A stretch of 34,104 nt of DNA from the NCBI GenBank assembly GCA_018660225.1, contig JABJKT010000110.1, positions 1 to 34,104 of the forward strand. Direction: 5' to 3'. Made by a program: the position numbers and the translations under genes. Source of the DNA: Kordiimonadaceae bacterium. GTDB lineage: Bacteria; Pseudomonadota; Alphaproteobacteria; Sphingomonadales; Emcibacteraceae. The notes under the pieces are model-generated. The model searched no databases and was not told where the DNA came from. It saw only the letters and a program-made list of their open reading frames with translations. How positions within the stretch are numbered: the first letter of the stretch is position 1; every line of letters begins with the position of its first letter. Shown here in pieces: positions 24,435-33,241 of the stretch.

Positions 24435-24437
24435 GCA

Positions 24438-24923
24438 ATGATTAAGGTCGGCGCAATTTCAGCATTAATTGCTTTTATGATCGACCGCATCAGCAAATGG
24501 TGGTTCATTGATGTTTTTGATCTGCCAAATAAAGGTGTTGTCGAAATTCTGCCAATATTTGATGTTGTAATGGTTTGGAACAGGGGCGTAAGCTTCGGAT
24601 TTTTATCGGCAGAAGGTGATTTTGGCAGATGGGCTCTGGTCGTCCTTAACTTGATCATTGTTGCTGTGTTGATTTATTGGCTAAAATCTGCAAAGAATTT
24701 TTTATTATCCGGAGCTATTGGACTTGTTATTGGCGGTGCTTTTGGTAATATCTATGACCGGGTGAAATTTGGCGCAGTTGCTGATTTTTTCCAGTTTCAC
24801 TGGAATGAGTGGTATTTTGCTGTATTTAATGTAGCGGATAGTTTTATATTTGTCGGAGCTGTGCTACTAATATTTAATTCGACTTTTGGCGGTGATGCCA
24901 AAGGTCAAAATGAACAAGAATGA
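24438..24923 (+). CDS. lspA: Lipoprotein signal peptidase LspA
   Basis: The 161-residue, four-helix aspartic protease cleaves the signal peptide of diacylated prolipoproteins in the inner membrane. Conserved blocks are NRGVSFGFL near 51-59, GGAFGNIYDRVKFGAVADFF (first catalytic Asp near its end) and FAVFNVADSFIFVG (second catalytic Asp). Spacing to ileS is three bases. The stop overlaps the start of the next gene, which itself encodes a lipoprotein, in an ATGA. Confidence 0.95.
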   Translation: MIKVGAISALIAFMIDRISKWWFIDVFDLPNKGVVEILPIFDVVMVWNRGVSFGFLSAEGDFGRWALVVLNLIIVAVLIYWLKSAKNFLLSGAIGLVIGGAFGNIYDRVKFGAVADFFQFHWNEWYFAVFNVADSFIFVGAVLLIFNSTFGGDAKGQNEQE

Positions 24924-25156
24924 AGTTTATGATTATGAAAAACAAATTTGTTGTACTCGCTGTTACTTTTGGTGTTTTATCAGCTCTAACAGGCTGTGGC
25001 GGCAAAAGTGCACCTGATGAATATATGGTTCTAAAGAATGCACCGCTATCTATGCCGCCTGAGTTTCATTTGACACCGGATGGCCCTACACAGGATCTTG
25101 AAGACGTAATTGATCCAAAAGAAATCGCAAGGCGCGCACTATTCGGCGAAAATTAA
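24920..25156 (+). CDS. Small DUF3035-type lipoprotein
   Basis: The 78-residue product has a lipoprotein signal peptide (basic start, hydrophobic VVLAVTFGVLSA, lipobox LTGC with Cys26). A short mature part carries APDEYMVLKNAPLSMPPEF and ends ARRALFGEN. The APDEF-x-V-x-PLxMPP signature is that of DUF3035, an alphaproteobacterial family found next to lspA. Its function is unknown; it should be attached to a membrane on the periplasmic side. Three Met codons lie at the start (MKFMIMKNK). The first overlaps the lspA stop and is preferred for coupling. Confidence 0.85.
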   Translation: MKFMIMKNKFVVLAVTFGVLSALTGCGGKSAPDEYMVLKNAPLSMPPEFHLTPDGPTQDLEDVIDPKEIARRALFGEN

Positions 25157-25217
25157 GCTCAAGTAGAGCTCCCTGACGCGCAGGATTTAAAATGTGAATG
25201 CTACGGAGAACTAAGCT

Positions 25218-27056
25218 TTGGCCATTCGCCTCCTTTCAGAAAACACCATAAACCAGATCGCTGCTGGCGAGGTTATCGAACGCCCGGCCAGCGCCGTGAA
25301 GGAACTGGTTGAAAATTCTATTGATGCCGGTGCAAAAAATATTGATGTGGTGATGCAGGATGGCGGGCGCACGCTAATAAGTGTCGCCGATGATGGCCAT
25401 GGTATGAGCGCCGGTGAACTGACCCTTGCCGTGGAGCGGCATGCCACTTCTAAATTACAGGAAAATGATCTTTCAAATATCGTCACTATGGGTTTTCGCG
25501 GGGAGGCGTTACCTTCTATTGCTTCCGTAAGCAGGTTTAGCTTTAAAAGCAGAGAACAGGGCAGCGATGATGCTTGGAAGATATCCATTGAAGGCGGCCG
25601 CAAATCAGCACCCGAGCCAACAGCCTTAAATCACGGCTCCCATGTGGAAGTGCGGGATTTATTTTATTCAACACCGGCCCGACTTAAGTTCCTTAAAACC
25701 GACAGAACCGAATTTTCACAAACCCTTGATGTAATAAAACGCCTCAGTATGGCTAACCCGGATATTGCCTTTTCACTTTATAACGGTGAGAAACGCGCCT
25801 TTCAGGTATCCGCCGCGCAAGGTGAGCTGCTTGATACACGTCTTCGCCGCCTTGGGGCTATACTTGGCGCAGAATTCACTGAAAATGCTCTAGAGATTAA
25901 TGCCGAGCGTGAAGGTTTTAAACTAACCGGATATGCTGGTCTTCCCACTTATAACCGTGGTAACGCCCAGCAGCAATATTTGTTCGTCAATGGTCGTCCC
26001 GTTAAGGACAAGCTTTTAAATGGTGCCGTGCGCGGCGCCTATATGGATTTTCTTGCCCGTAACAGACATCCGGTTCTCGCCCTTTTCCTCGAAGTGCCGA
26101 CGGACATGGTCGATGTTAATGTTCATCCGGCTAAAGCAGAAGTTCGTTTCCGTGAAAGCGGCGTGGTCAGAGGACTTATCGTCGGCGCACTACGTCACGC
26201 ATTATCAGAGGCCGGTCATCGCGCTTCAACCTCCGTATCAAATGCTGCCCTTGGTGCCTTTACGCCTGAGCAGCATAGCCCGACCATGCCGTACCATTCA
26301 GGCAGGCAGCAATATCTGCAAATGCCCACATCAAATATGTCTGGCGGATTAGCGGAACGCTCATATGACTATCAAGCGCCGCTTTCATCTGACACAGAAG
26401 CCTTTTTAGCCCCCATGGGCAGAAACGAAGCCCTTGAAATTGAAAGCTATGGCACTGCCCCGGAGGATTTGTCAAAATTCCCCCTTGGTGCGGCGCGTGG
26501 CCAGCTTCATGAAACCTATATTATTTCGCAAACTGAAAGTGGCATCATCATCGTTGATCAGCATGCGGCTCATGAAAGACTTGTTTATGAGCGCATGAAA
26601 AAACATATGGCTGGCGGCGATATCCCGCGTCAAGTGCTGCTGCTTCCCGAAGTGGTGGAAATTGAACAATCTGCCGTTGACAGACTGATGAGCAGACAGG
26701 AAGAACTAGAAGGCCTCGGTCTGATATTTGAAGCCTTCGGTGAAGGTGCTATTGTCGTACGTGAATTTCCGGCCTTGCTTGGCGATACGGATATTGCTGG
26801 TCTGATCCGTGATCTTGCCGATGAAATAGCAGAACTTAATCAGGCGTTATCCTTAAAAGAAAAACTGGAAGAAGTTTGCAGCACCATGGCCTGTCACGGC
26901 AGCGTGCGCGCTGGTCGCCGTATGGCCACCGCCGAAATGAACGCGCTCTTACGCGAAATGGAAGCCACCCCCCACTCCGGCCAATGCAACCACGGAAGAC
27001 CAACATATGTTGAGCTAAAGCTTAGTGATGTTGAAAGACTTTTTGGACGACGTTAG
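25218..27056 (+). CDS. mutL: DNA mismatch repair protein MutL, endonuclease type, TTG start
   Basis: The 612-residue protein has the GHKL ATPase N-terminus: [20 protein letters not shown] near 12-31, DDGHGM near 58-63, ATSKL near 76-80 and GFRGEAL near 92-98. The C-terminal domain has the endonuclease motif [12 protein letters not shown] (from D447), with [12 protein letters not shown] and CNHGRP as the expected metal-site partners. It should therefore nick DNA itself, as in MutH-less species. The start is TTG: an in-frame TAA lies two codons upstream, no earlier ATG is possible, and GGAG sits nine bases before it. It converges with rsmD with a 4-base overlap. Confidence 0.95.
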   Translation: MAIRLLSENTINQIAAGEVIERPASAVKELVENSIDAGAKNIDVVMQDGGRTLISVADDGHGMSAGELTLAVERHATSKLQENDLSNIVTMGFRGEALPSIASVSRFSFKSREQGSDDAWKISIEGGRKSAPEPTALNHGSHVEVRDLFYSTPARLKFLKTDRTEFSQTLDVIKRLSMANPDIAFSLYNGEKRAFQVSAAQGELLDTRLRRLGAILGAEFTENALEINAEREGFKLTGYAGLPTYNRGNAQQQYLFVNGRPVKDKLLNGAVRGAYMDFLARNRHPVLALFLEVPTDMVDVNVHPAKAEVRFRESGVVRGLIVGALRHALSEAGHRASTSVSNAALGAFTPEQHSPTMPYHSGRQQYLQMPTSNMSGGLAERSYDYQAPLSSDTEAFLAPMGRNEALEIESYGTAPEDLSKFPLGAARGQLHETYIISQTESGIIIVDQHAAHERLVYERMKKHMAGGDIPRQVLLLPEVVEIEQSAVDRLMSRQEELEGLGLIFEAFGEGAIVVREFPALLGDTDIAGLIRDLADEIAELNQALSLKEKLEEVCSTMACHGSVRAGRRMATAEMNALLREMEATPHSGQCNHGRPTYVELKLSDVERLFGRR

Positions 27057-27604
27057 ACAGAGTGCTCAAGAATTGAGAAACTCGCCTCGCCCATTTTCTT
27101 ACTTTTAATTTCACTAAAATAATCAGGTATTTCAATATTTTCGCTGGATGGATATTCAATGATGATGTTGCCGTTCTGTGAAAGTAATTCCTGCTCGTGA
27201 ATGTTGGTGAGAACCGGCACTATCATTGCTTTATTGTAAGGAGGGTCGATGAATATGATGTCGAACGGGCCTAGGGCTTTGTTGATTTTTTTGCTGTCCG
27301 TGGTCAAATAAGTGGTATTTTCAGGTTTTTGAATTAGGGCTGTGTTTTGTTTGATCAGCTTCATGGAACGCGGATCATTATCGATGAAAGTGACATGCGC
27401 TGCACTGCGCGATAAGGCTTCTATGCCAAGGGCGCCCGTTCCGGCAAAAAGATCAAGAATTTTTGAGCCACGGATGCCGGGGCCACTGCCGTGCTCTAGC
27501 ATATTAAATAATGTTTCGCGCATGCGGTCGGTGGTTGGTCTGATCCGCTCGCCATCTGGGGTGATTAGTTTTTTACCCCGATATTTCCCGCCGATAATTC
27601 TCAT
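27053..27604 (-). CDS. rsmD: 16S rRNA (guanine(966)-N2)-methyltransferase RsmD
   Basis: The 183-residue S-adenosylmethionine-dependent enzyme methylates G966 of 16S rRNA. It begins [13 protein letters not shown], has [15 protein letters not shown], the SAM-binding loop [16 protein letters not shown], and the catalytic FIDPPYNKA. Length matches the family. Its start overlaps the stop of the pseudouridine synthase gene upstream (ATGA at 27601-27604), and its end overlaps the end of mutL on the opposite strand. Confidence 0.93.
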   Translation of the reverse strand: MRIIGGKYRGKKLITPDGERIRPTTDRMRETLFNMLEHGSGPGIRGSKILDLFAGTGALGIEALSRSAAHVTFIDNDPRSMKLIKQNTALIQKPENTTYLTTDSKKINKALGPFDIIFIDPPYNKAMIVPVLTNIHEQELLSQNGNIIIEYPSSENIEIPDYFSEIKSKKMGEASFSILEHSV

Positions 27605-28518
27605 TTTCGTTTAGGGGTATATTTTCTGGCAGTAGCGGATTTATTCTGATCTTTTGGTGCTGCGCGTCTTTTAGGTTTGGGTTTGGCATTCTTCTTCGGT
27701 TTGCTCTTGGCCCAACCGGCGCCTTTGGTCTGCTTTTTCTCTACTGGTTTAACGTCTGGTATTTTGACGTCAAAATCTTTGAAATATTCTTTGCAGTTAA
27801 TCAGAAGATCGCTGTTGGCGACTTCTTCAATACTGCCGCGCTGCAGAGTTTTAAGCTCAAACGGGCCGTAAGATGTTCTAAGTAGTCTGGTGACAGAAAG
27901 CCCGGCATATTCAAGCAGTTTACGCACTTCACGGTTCTTGCCTTCTTTAATGCTGATGGTCAGCCATTGATTGACGCCTTCTTTGCGGTCATCAAGTTCC
28001 ACTTCAACGCTGCGGTAATTAACACCTTCGATGGTCACACCTTTGCTTATTTCTTCAAGCCGTTTATGGTGAAAACGTCCATTGACGCGAACCCGGTATG
28101 TGCGCACCCAACCCGTTGCCGGAAGCTCTAACCAACGCGCGAGACCCCCGTCATTGGTCAGTAGCAATAGACCTTCCGTATTAAGATCAAGCCTGCCGAT
28201 GGAAATAACACGTGGCATATTGGCGGGCAGGGCTTCAAAAATTGTTGGACGACCTTCCGGATCATAATAGGTGGTAAGGCGGCCGGTCGGTTTATGATAA
28301 ATCCACAGGCGCGGGGCTTCCGGCGCAGCAATCGTCTGATCATCAACGGTGATCCCTTCAACTGAAGTGACTAGCGTTGCAGGTGTTTCCACCACTTGAC
28401 CATTAATTTTGACCATGCCAGCTTCAATCATCCGTTCAACGGCGCGGCGTGAGCCGACACCGGCCCGGGCCAGCATTTTGGCGATGCGTTCGCCTTTTGG
28501 TTTATCTAAATCTGTCAT
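27601..28518 (-). CDS. rluB: RluB/RsuA-family 23S rRNA pseudouridine synthase with basic tail
   Basis: The 305-residue product has an N-terminal S4 RNA-binding domain (RIAKMLARAGVGSRRAVERM, residues 11-30). The catalytic domain carries GRLDLNTEGLLLLTNDG with catalytic D111, and KEGKNREVRKLLEYAGL later. It isomerises uridine in rRNA. The RluB specificity is inferred from similarity. From about residue 255 the tail is very rich in Lys, Arg, Pro and Ala and is probably disordered and RNA-binding. ATG 28518 is chosen because the S4 domain begins there; the open frame upstream runs antisense to tadA and is not protein-like. Confidence 0.85.
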   Translation of the reverse strand: MTDLDKPKGERIAKMLARAGVGSRRAVERMIEAGMVKINGQVVETPATLVTSVEGITVDDQTIAAPEAPRLWIYHKPTGRLTTYYDPEGRPTIFEALPANMPRVISIGRLDLNTEGLLLLTNDGGLARWLELPATGWVRTYRVRVNGRFHHKRLEEISKGVTIEGVNYRSVEVELDDRKEGVNQWLTISIKEGKNREVRKLLEYAGLSVTRLLRTSYGPFELKTLQRGSIEEVANSDLLINCKEYFKDFDVKIPDVKPVEKKQTKGAGWAKSKPKKNAKPKPKRRAAPKDQNKSATARKYTPKRK

Positions 28519-28594
28519 AATGGTGCCAACATAGGGCATAAAGCAAAAAATGCAATCTTTGCTTGACCTTTTTATGAGCCGCCCGCAAGCTGAT

Positions 28595-29056
28595 GAAATG
28601 TCGTTATTTGATAATATGCATATGAGCCGAGCACTTGAAGCGGCCCGCGAAGCCGGCGCGCGCGGCGAAGTCCCTGTTGGCGCCGTTATAGTCCACGGGC
28701 CGAGCAACGAAGTTATAGTCGCGGCCTCTAATAAAGTGCTTGAGCTAAAGGATCCGACAGCCCATGCAGAAATGCTTGCTATTAGGGAAGCTTGTAAAAT
28801 TCGCCAGAGCGAAAGACTGGTTGATTGCGATCTCTATGTCACCCTTGAGCCATGCCCTATGTGTGCACAGGCTATATCCTTTGCCAGAATAAGACGTCTT
28901 TATTTTGCGGCAAGCGATGAAAAAGGCGGCGGCGTTGAAAATGGTGCGATTGTATTTAGTGCAAAAAGCTGTCATCATAAGCCGGAAATATACGGTGATA
29001 TAATGGCGGGGCAATCGGCCGCCCTGCTAAAAGATTTTTTTAAAGAACGCAGATAA
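28595..29056 (+). CDS. tadA: tRNA-specific adenosine deaminase TadA
   Basis: The 153-residue cytidine-deaminase-fold enzyme converts A34 to inosine in tRNA-Arg(ACG). The zinc site is complete: H56 and catalytic E58 in PTAHAEML, and C86 and C89 in EPCPMCAQAI. The N-terminal ALEAAREAGARGEVPVGAVI is typical of TadA. ATGs at 28550 and 28574 would add 15 or 7 residues. None of the three has a good ribosome binding site, and the chosen one best fits family length. It is divergent from the pseudouridine synthase gene. mscS follows after 19 bases. Confidence 0.92.
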   Translation, partial: EMSLFDNMHMSRALEAAREAGARGEVPVGAVIVHGPSNEVIVAASNKVLELKDPTAHAEMLAIREACKIRQSERLVDCDLYVTLEPCPMCAQAISFARIRRLYFAASDEKGGGVENGAIVFSAKSCHHKPEIYGDIMAGQSAALLKDFFKERR

Positions 29057-29075
29057 ATTTCAAGGAAGAAAGTTT

Positions 29076-30374
29076 ATGGAGCAAATAATTGCACAGGCAA
29101 ATAACCTTTATATTGCGACGTTAGGTTGGCTTGAAGCGAACCTGTTGACCGTCGATAGTGCAATTCAGCTTGGCATTATTACGATGCTTTTTCTTTTTAG
29201 TTTTGCTGTCTCGGCTCGTCTTTCACCATTTTTTCATAAGGCGTTTGAACAAAGAGCCTTTTATCAGAAAACCGAAAAATTCTGGAAAGCGCTCTATTTA
29301 CCGCTTATCTGGTGGCTCGCGGTCTTTACGGCTTGGCAGGTTGCTGCCAGTTTAGGGAACCCGATTATTCTGCTTAGAATGGCGACTAGTCTTATATCTG
29401 TGTGGGTCGTTATAAGCCTTGTTACGCTGATGATTGAAAGCGAGGCCATATCGAAACTGATAAGGGTCGTTATCTGGGCCTTAGCGCTACTGAATATATT
29501 CGGACTTCTTCAATCGTTCATTGGTTTTCTTGGTGCCACAACATTCACTATTGGTGGAAATGCCCTAAGCCTGCTTGGCATTATTACCGGCGTTACCAGC
29601 ATGATCGTTCTGATCTGGGCGGCGCTGTTTGTTTCCAAATTTGTTGAAACGAAGCTTAAGGAGGCGCCGAATGTTACCCCGTCAGCGCGGGTGCTGCTTA
29701 GTAAAATATCGCGAATTGTCCTTGTGGTTCTGGCCTTTATTTTTGCCATATCCAGTATGGGCATTGACCTGACAGCGCTTGCGGTCTTTGGTGGTGCGAT
29801 CGGTGTTGGTCTTGGTTTTGGTCTTCAAAAAGTCGTTTCAAACTTTATAAGTGGCGTGATCCTCCTGCTGGATAAATCAATTAAGCCCGGTGATGTGATT
29901 GAAATATCTGGCACATATGGCCGGATCAATAAACTCGCGGCGCGCTATACGTCGGTGATTTCCCGGGATGGCCGTGAACATCTCGTGCCAAATGAAGACA
30001 TCATTACCCAGCCCGTTGTCAATTGGACTTTTTCTGATAAAAAAGTACGCCGTCATCTACCGGTCAGTGTTTCTTATAATTGCGACATTGAAAAGGCTAT
30101 GGAAGTTATGCTTAACGCGGCGACGGATTCTAGCCGTGTGATTAAAAACCCGGAACCCAAAGTTCTCATCAAAGGTTTTGGCGATAACGGAATTGATCTT
30201 GAGCTACGCATGTGGATCAGGGATAGTGAAAATGGCGTATCCAATATCGCCAGTGAAGTTTATCTCGATATCTGGCATAAGTTTAACGATGCAGGTATAG
30301 AATTTCCATACCCGCAGCGTGATATTCATATAGTTTCTGCAAAAGGCCTTAAAGAAAAAGAAGACATTTTATAA
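29076..30374 (+). CDS. MscS-family small-conductance mechanosensitive channel
   Basis: The 432-residue inner-membrane protein has about six hydrophobic segments. The MscS core begins with the pore-lining helix AVFGGAIGVGLGFGLQKVVSNF near residues 237-258, followed by LLDKSIKPGDVIEI, the beta domain (RYTSVISRDGREHLVPNEDI) and the cytoplasmic alpha-beta vestibule ending FPYPQRDIHI. It would open under hypo-osmotic membrane tension. The long N-terminal part with extra helices is like larger MscS relatives rather than the minimal E. coli MscS. It converges on the small coiled-coil gene with a five-base gap. Confidence 0.9.
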   Translation: MEQIIAQANNLYIATLGWLEANLLTVDSAIQLGIITMLFLFSFAVSARLSPFFHKAFEQRAFYQKTEKFWKALYLPLIWWLAVFTAWQVAASLGNPIILLRMATSLISVWVVISLVTLMIESEAISKLIRVVIWALALLNIFGLLQSFIGFLGATTFTIGGNALSLLGIITGVTSMIVLIWAALFVSKFVETKLKEAPNVTPSARVLLSKISRIVLVVLAFIFAISSMGIDLTALAVFGGAIGVGLGFGLQKVVSNFISGVILLLDKSIKPGDVIEISGTYGRINKLAARYTSVISRDGREHLVPNEDIITQPVVNWTFSDKKVRRHLPVSVSYNCDIEKAMEVMLNAATDSSRVIKNPEPKVLIKGFGDNGIDLELRMWIRDSENGVSNIASEVYLDIWHKFNDAGIEFPYPQRDIHIVSAKGLKEKEDIL

Positions 30375-30379
30375 GAGAA

Positions 30380-30604
30380 TTATTTCTTCTTTTTATCCAT
30401 CACGTCTTTAAGAAACGTCATGAAATTTGAGAAGCCGTGCTCGACCTCTTCCATATGATCTTCAAGATGATCAATTTCGGAATGCTGGTTATCAAGCTTT
30501 CTTTTGCTCATTTCTTCTTTTAGCTCATTAAGTGTCGCTTTTGTCTGCTTGATTAGTTTCTTAAGTTTTTTCGTTGATAGGGATTCATACTCGTCATTTG
30601 TCAT
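30380..30604 (-). CDS. Small 74-aa coiled-coil protein of unknown function
   Basis: I do not recognise a family. The product is highly charged with heptad-like spacing (LSTKKLKKLIKQTKATLNEL, then EEMSKRKLDNQHSEIDHLE) and a terminal KDVMDKKKK tail. It is a predicted soluble helix pair or coiled coil. It starts 15 bases after the Na/Pi cotransporter gene in the same direction, and a ribosome binding site (AAGGGGA) precedes the ATG, so it is probably co-transcribed with that gene. An accessory role to the transporter is only a guess. Confidence 0.6.
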   Translation of the reverse strand: MTNDEYESLSTKKLKKLIKQTKATLNELKEEMSKRKLDNQHSEIDHLEDHMEEVEHGFSNFMTFLKDVMDKKKK

Positions 30605-30619
30605 AATATTTCCCCTTCC

Positions 30620-31783
30620 TTAAAATTGATTTGTTATAAAAATAAGTGCTGCCGGCAGAGCAAAGAATATACCAACAATATAGAGCAGAGCTATAGCTTT
30701 TCGTTCTGTGGCAATTCGAGCAAGCCATAATGCCCCCCGTATTGGTATTTTACGTAGACTTTTAATCCCATAAATCAGTAGCACCGCGCTGGTATTATAG
30801 ACCAGATGTACTAGGGCGATTTGCAGCGCAAACACCGCCGTTTCACCGGATATAGCCGTTGCTGCAAGCAAAGCGGTAATGGTTGTACCGATATTGGCGC
30901 CAAGCGTGAACGGGTAAATTTGCTTTAGTCTAAATACCCCGGAACCGGCCAGCGGCACCATCAAACTGGTTGTGGTTGATGATGATTGAACCAGCACGGT
31001 AATCACTGCGCCTGAGATAATACCCGTAACAGGACCTTTACCGATAGCATTATGCATGATGACTTTAGCCCGGCCGACCATTAATTTCTTCAGCAGTTTA
31101 CCAATAACCGTAATAGCCATAAAGATAATAAGAATACCGAATGCAATGAGAAGAAAATAAGCAATATTTTCCGAAATCATATGGGATAAATCGGTAAATA
31201 AATCAATCACCGGCTTAGTGGCAGGCTTAATAAAATTAAGACCCTTTACGCTCATATTATCACCACCGACGAACATTTCAGCAAAATACCCGCCTATAGC
31301 CGAAAGGGGATGGAATAAAATTTCTATCGGCAGGAATATCGCCACGGCCATGACATTAAAGAAATCATGCACCGTCGCTGATGCAAAAGCGCGTCTGAAT
31401 TCTTTTTTCTTCCTTACATGGCCCAGGCTAACAATTGTATTGGTAATTGTTGTACCGATATTGGCGCCCATAATCATCGGCACCGCCGTTTCAACGGGCA
31501 GCCCGCCAGCCACAAGGCCAACAATGATTGATGTCACCGTTGAGGATGACTGGATCATCGCTGTCGCGAGAATACCGATAATAAGGCCCATAAACGGATT
31601 GGTGGCAAATTGAAACAGATCAGCGGCCTGTCCTTTGGTTGCCCCTTTAAAGCCGGCACCGATCATGCCAACGGAACTAATAAGCAAATATACCAGCGTG
31701 GCAATAGCAAGCCACTGCAGTACTGTTTTTACTGTATTTGGGGCGCTCTCTGTCCCCGAATGTATTTGTGACGTTTCAGTCAT
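30620..31783 (-). CDS. Na+/phosphate cotransporter family protein (NptA/PNaS type)
   Basis: The 387-residue, many-helix protein has the internal duplication of the phosphate:Na+ symporter (PNaS) family. Paired QSSS motifs (QSSSTVTSIIVGLVAGG near 83-99 and QSSSTTTSLMVPLAGSG in the second half) are each followed by GANIGTTIT. It should move inorganic phosphate with Na+ across the inner membrane. The C-terminal PhoU-like domain of larger relatives is absent, as in the short NptA type. It lies downstream of purD on the same strand after a 101-base gap that contains a possible Pho-box half-site. The substrate is inferred from family. Confidence 0.88.
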   Translation of the reverse strand: MTETSQIHSGTESAPNTVKTVLQWLAIATLVYLLISSVGMIGAGFKGATKGQAADLFQFATNPFMGLIIGILATAMIQSSSTVTSIIVGLVAGGLPVETAVPMIMGANIGTTITNTIVSLGHVRKKKEFRRAFASATVHDFFNVMAVAIFLPIEILFHPLSAIGGYFAEMFVGGDNMSVKGLNFIKPATKPVIDLFTDLSHMISENIAYFLLIAFGILIIFMAITVIGKLLKKLMVGRAKVIMHNAIGKGPVTGIISGAVITVLVQSSSTTTSLMVPLAGSGVFRLKQIYPFTLGANIGTTITALLAATAISGETAVFALQIALVHLVYNTSAVLLIYGIKSLRKIPIRGALWLARIATERKAIALLYIVGIFFALPAALIFITNQF

Positions 31784-31795
31784 AGTTTTAAATTT

Positions 31796-31815
31796 CCAGA
31801 ATTGTTAATTTCTGG
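31796..31815. other. Small stem-loop before the Na/Pi cotransporter gene
   Basis: CCAGAA at 31796-31801 and TTCTGG at 31810-31815 form a 6-bp stem with an 8-base loop, 13 bases before the transporter start on the minus strand. There is no T-run, so it is not a clear terminator for purD. It lies just ahead of the start codon and may affect translation. Confidence 0.3.
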
Positions 31816-31858
31816 GAGCATGAAAGCACCTGCATGAAAGAAATGCAATAAAACTAAT

Positions 31859-31876
31859 GTTAAACATTTATGACAG
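31859..31876 (-). promoter_or_regulatory. Possible Pho box upstream of the Na/Pi cotransporter
   Basis: On the minus strand CTGTCAT (31876-31870) is followed by AAAT and then GTTTAAC (31865-31859). The first half matches the PhoB heptad CTGTCAT exactly with the right 4-base AT spacer. The second half matches only three of seven positions. It lies 76 bp before the transporter start and downstream of purD. A PhoB site fits the gene's function, but the match is partial. Confidence 0.3.
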
Positions 31877-31884
31877 TTATTGTC

Positions 31885-33165
31885 TTAATCGTTTTCTTCG
31901 CGGATCACCGCGCGCCAACCAATGTCTCTGCGGCAGAAACCATCTGGCCAGTTGATCTTATCAAGCGCAGCATAAGCATCATTTTTTGCTTGTGTTACGT
32001 TATCTGCCAGTGAGGTAATATTAAGAACGCGGCCACCTGTAGCCAAAATGTCTTCACCATCTTTTTTGGTGCCGGCGTGGAAAATGACAACATTATCTGC
32101 CGATCCCGCTTGTTCCAGATTACCAATCAGCGTATTTTTTTCATAACTGCCCGGATAACCATTTGCGGCCATCACCACATTCATAGCCGCCTTATCGCTC
32201 CACTGGACCGAAATTTTATTTAAATTATCACCGGCGCAAGCCATAAGCGCTGGGACAATGTCCGATTCGAGCCGCATCATAAGCGCCTGACATTCCGGAT
32301 CACCAAAACGCACATTATATTCAATAAGCTCTGGCCCTTTTTCGGTAATCATTAGCCCTGCAAACAAAACCCCTTTAAACGGGTGCCCTTCTGCGGCCAT
32401 GCCTGTTACGGTTGGTTTTATGATTTCATTGATGGTCCGCTCCACCATTTCTGCGTCCATCACCGGTGCCGGGGAATAAGCCCCCATGCCGCCCGTGTTG
32501 GGGCCAGTATCGCCTTCACCAACTCTTTTATGGTCCTGTGCTGTGCCAAAGGGTAAAATATTCACGCCGTCCGTTAGAACAAAAAAGCTTGCTTCTTCAC
32601 CGATCAGAAACTCTTCAACCACCAGCTCCGCGCCCGCTTCACCAAACTGACCGCCAAGAATGTCATCAATGGCCGTGTTTGCCTCAGCCAGAGTTTCCGC
32701 AATGATCACCCCTTTTCCGGCAGCAAGTCCGTCGGCTTTAATTACGATCGGCGCGCCTTTGGTTGCGACGAATTCTTTTGCGGCGTGCGCATCACTAAAG
32801 CGCCCGTAAGCGGCGGTCGGGATATTATATTTTGAGCATAAATCCTTGGTAAAGCCTTTTGACCCTTCAAGAATTGCGGCGGCGGCACTTGGGCCAAATG
32901 TGGTTATGTTTTCTGCGGTTAAGCAATCAGAAAGTCCTTCCACCAAGGGTGCTTCGGGGCCAATTACAACAAATTCAATATTTTTTGTGCGGCAAAATGA
33001 AACAACGCCATCATGATCTGACGTGTCAAGATCGGTACATATAGCGATATCACCCATGCCGCCATTTCCCGGTGCTACATAAAGATCATCCGATAGCGGC
33101 GACTGAGCAATTTTCCAACTTAGCGAATGCTCGCGACCACCAGAGCCAATGACCAAAATATTCAT
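31885..33165 (-). CDS. purD: Phosphoribosylamine-glycine ligase PurD
   Basis: The 426-residue ATP-grasp enzyme joins glycine to phosphoribosylamine in purine synthesis. Landmarks are the N-terminal [26 protein letters not shown] near 74-85, the ATP-binding [16 protein letters not shown], and [11 protein letters not shown]. Length is normal. ATG 33165 is chosen because GGAAA lies about six bases upstream. A TTG two codons earlier (33171) would be too close to that site. It is divergent from xseA with 76 bases between start codons. Confidence 0.95.
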   Translation of the reverse strand: MNILVIGSGGREHSLSWKIAQSPLSDDLYVAPGNGGMGDIAICTDLDTSDHDGVVSFCRTKNIEFVVIGPEAPLVEGLSDCLTAENITTFGPSAAAAILEGSKGFTKDLCSKYNIPTAAYGRFSDAHAAKEFVATKGAPIVIKADGLAAGKGVIIAETLAEANTAIDDILGGQFGEAGAELVVEEFLIGEEASFFVLTDGVNILPFGTAQDHKRVGEGDTGPNTGGMGAYSPAPVMDAEMVERTINEIIKPTVTGMAAEGHPFKGVLFAGLMITEKGPELIEYNVRFGDPECQALMMRLESDIVPALMACAGDNLNKISVQWSDKAAMNVVMAANGYPGSYEKNTLIGNLEQAGSADNVVIFHAGTKKDGEDILATGGRVLNITSLADNVTQAKNDAYAALDKINWPDGFCRRDIGWRAVIREEND

Positions 33166-33241
33166 GTGCAATTTCCTTTTTTTATCCTATTCTCTCTTGT
33201 ATCATAGCGAACTTAAGAAGCAATAATGAAAATGAAGCTAG

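Noticed and set aside
28519-28707. Extension of the pseudouridine synthase to an ATG at 28707
   Set aside because: The extra 63 residues run antisense to the tadA coding region and are not protein-like. The S4 domain begins right after the ATG at 28518.
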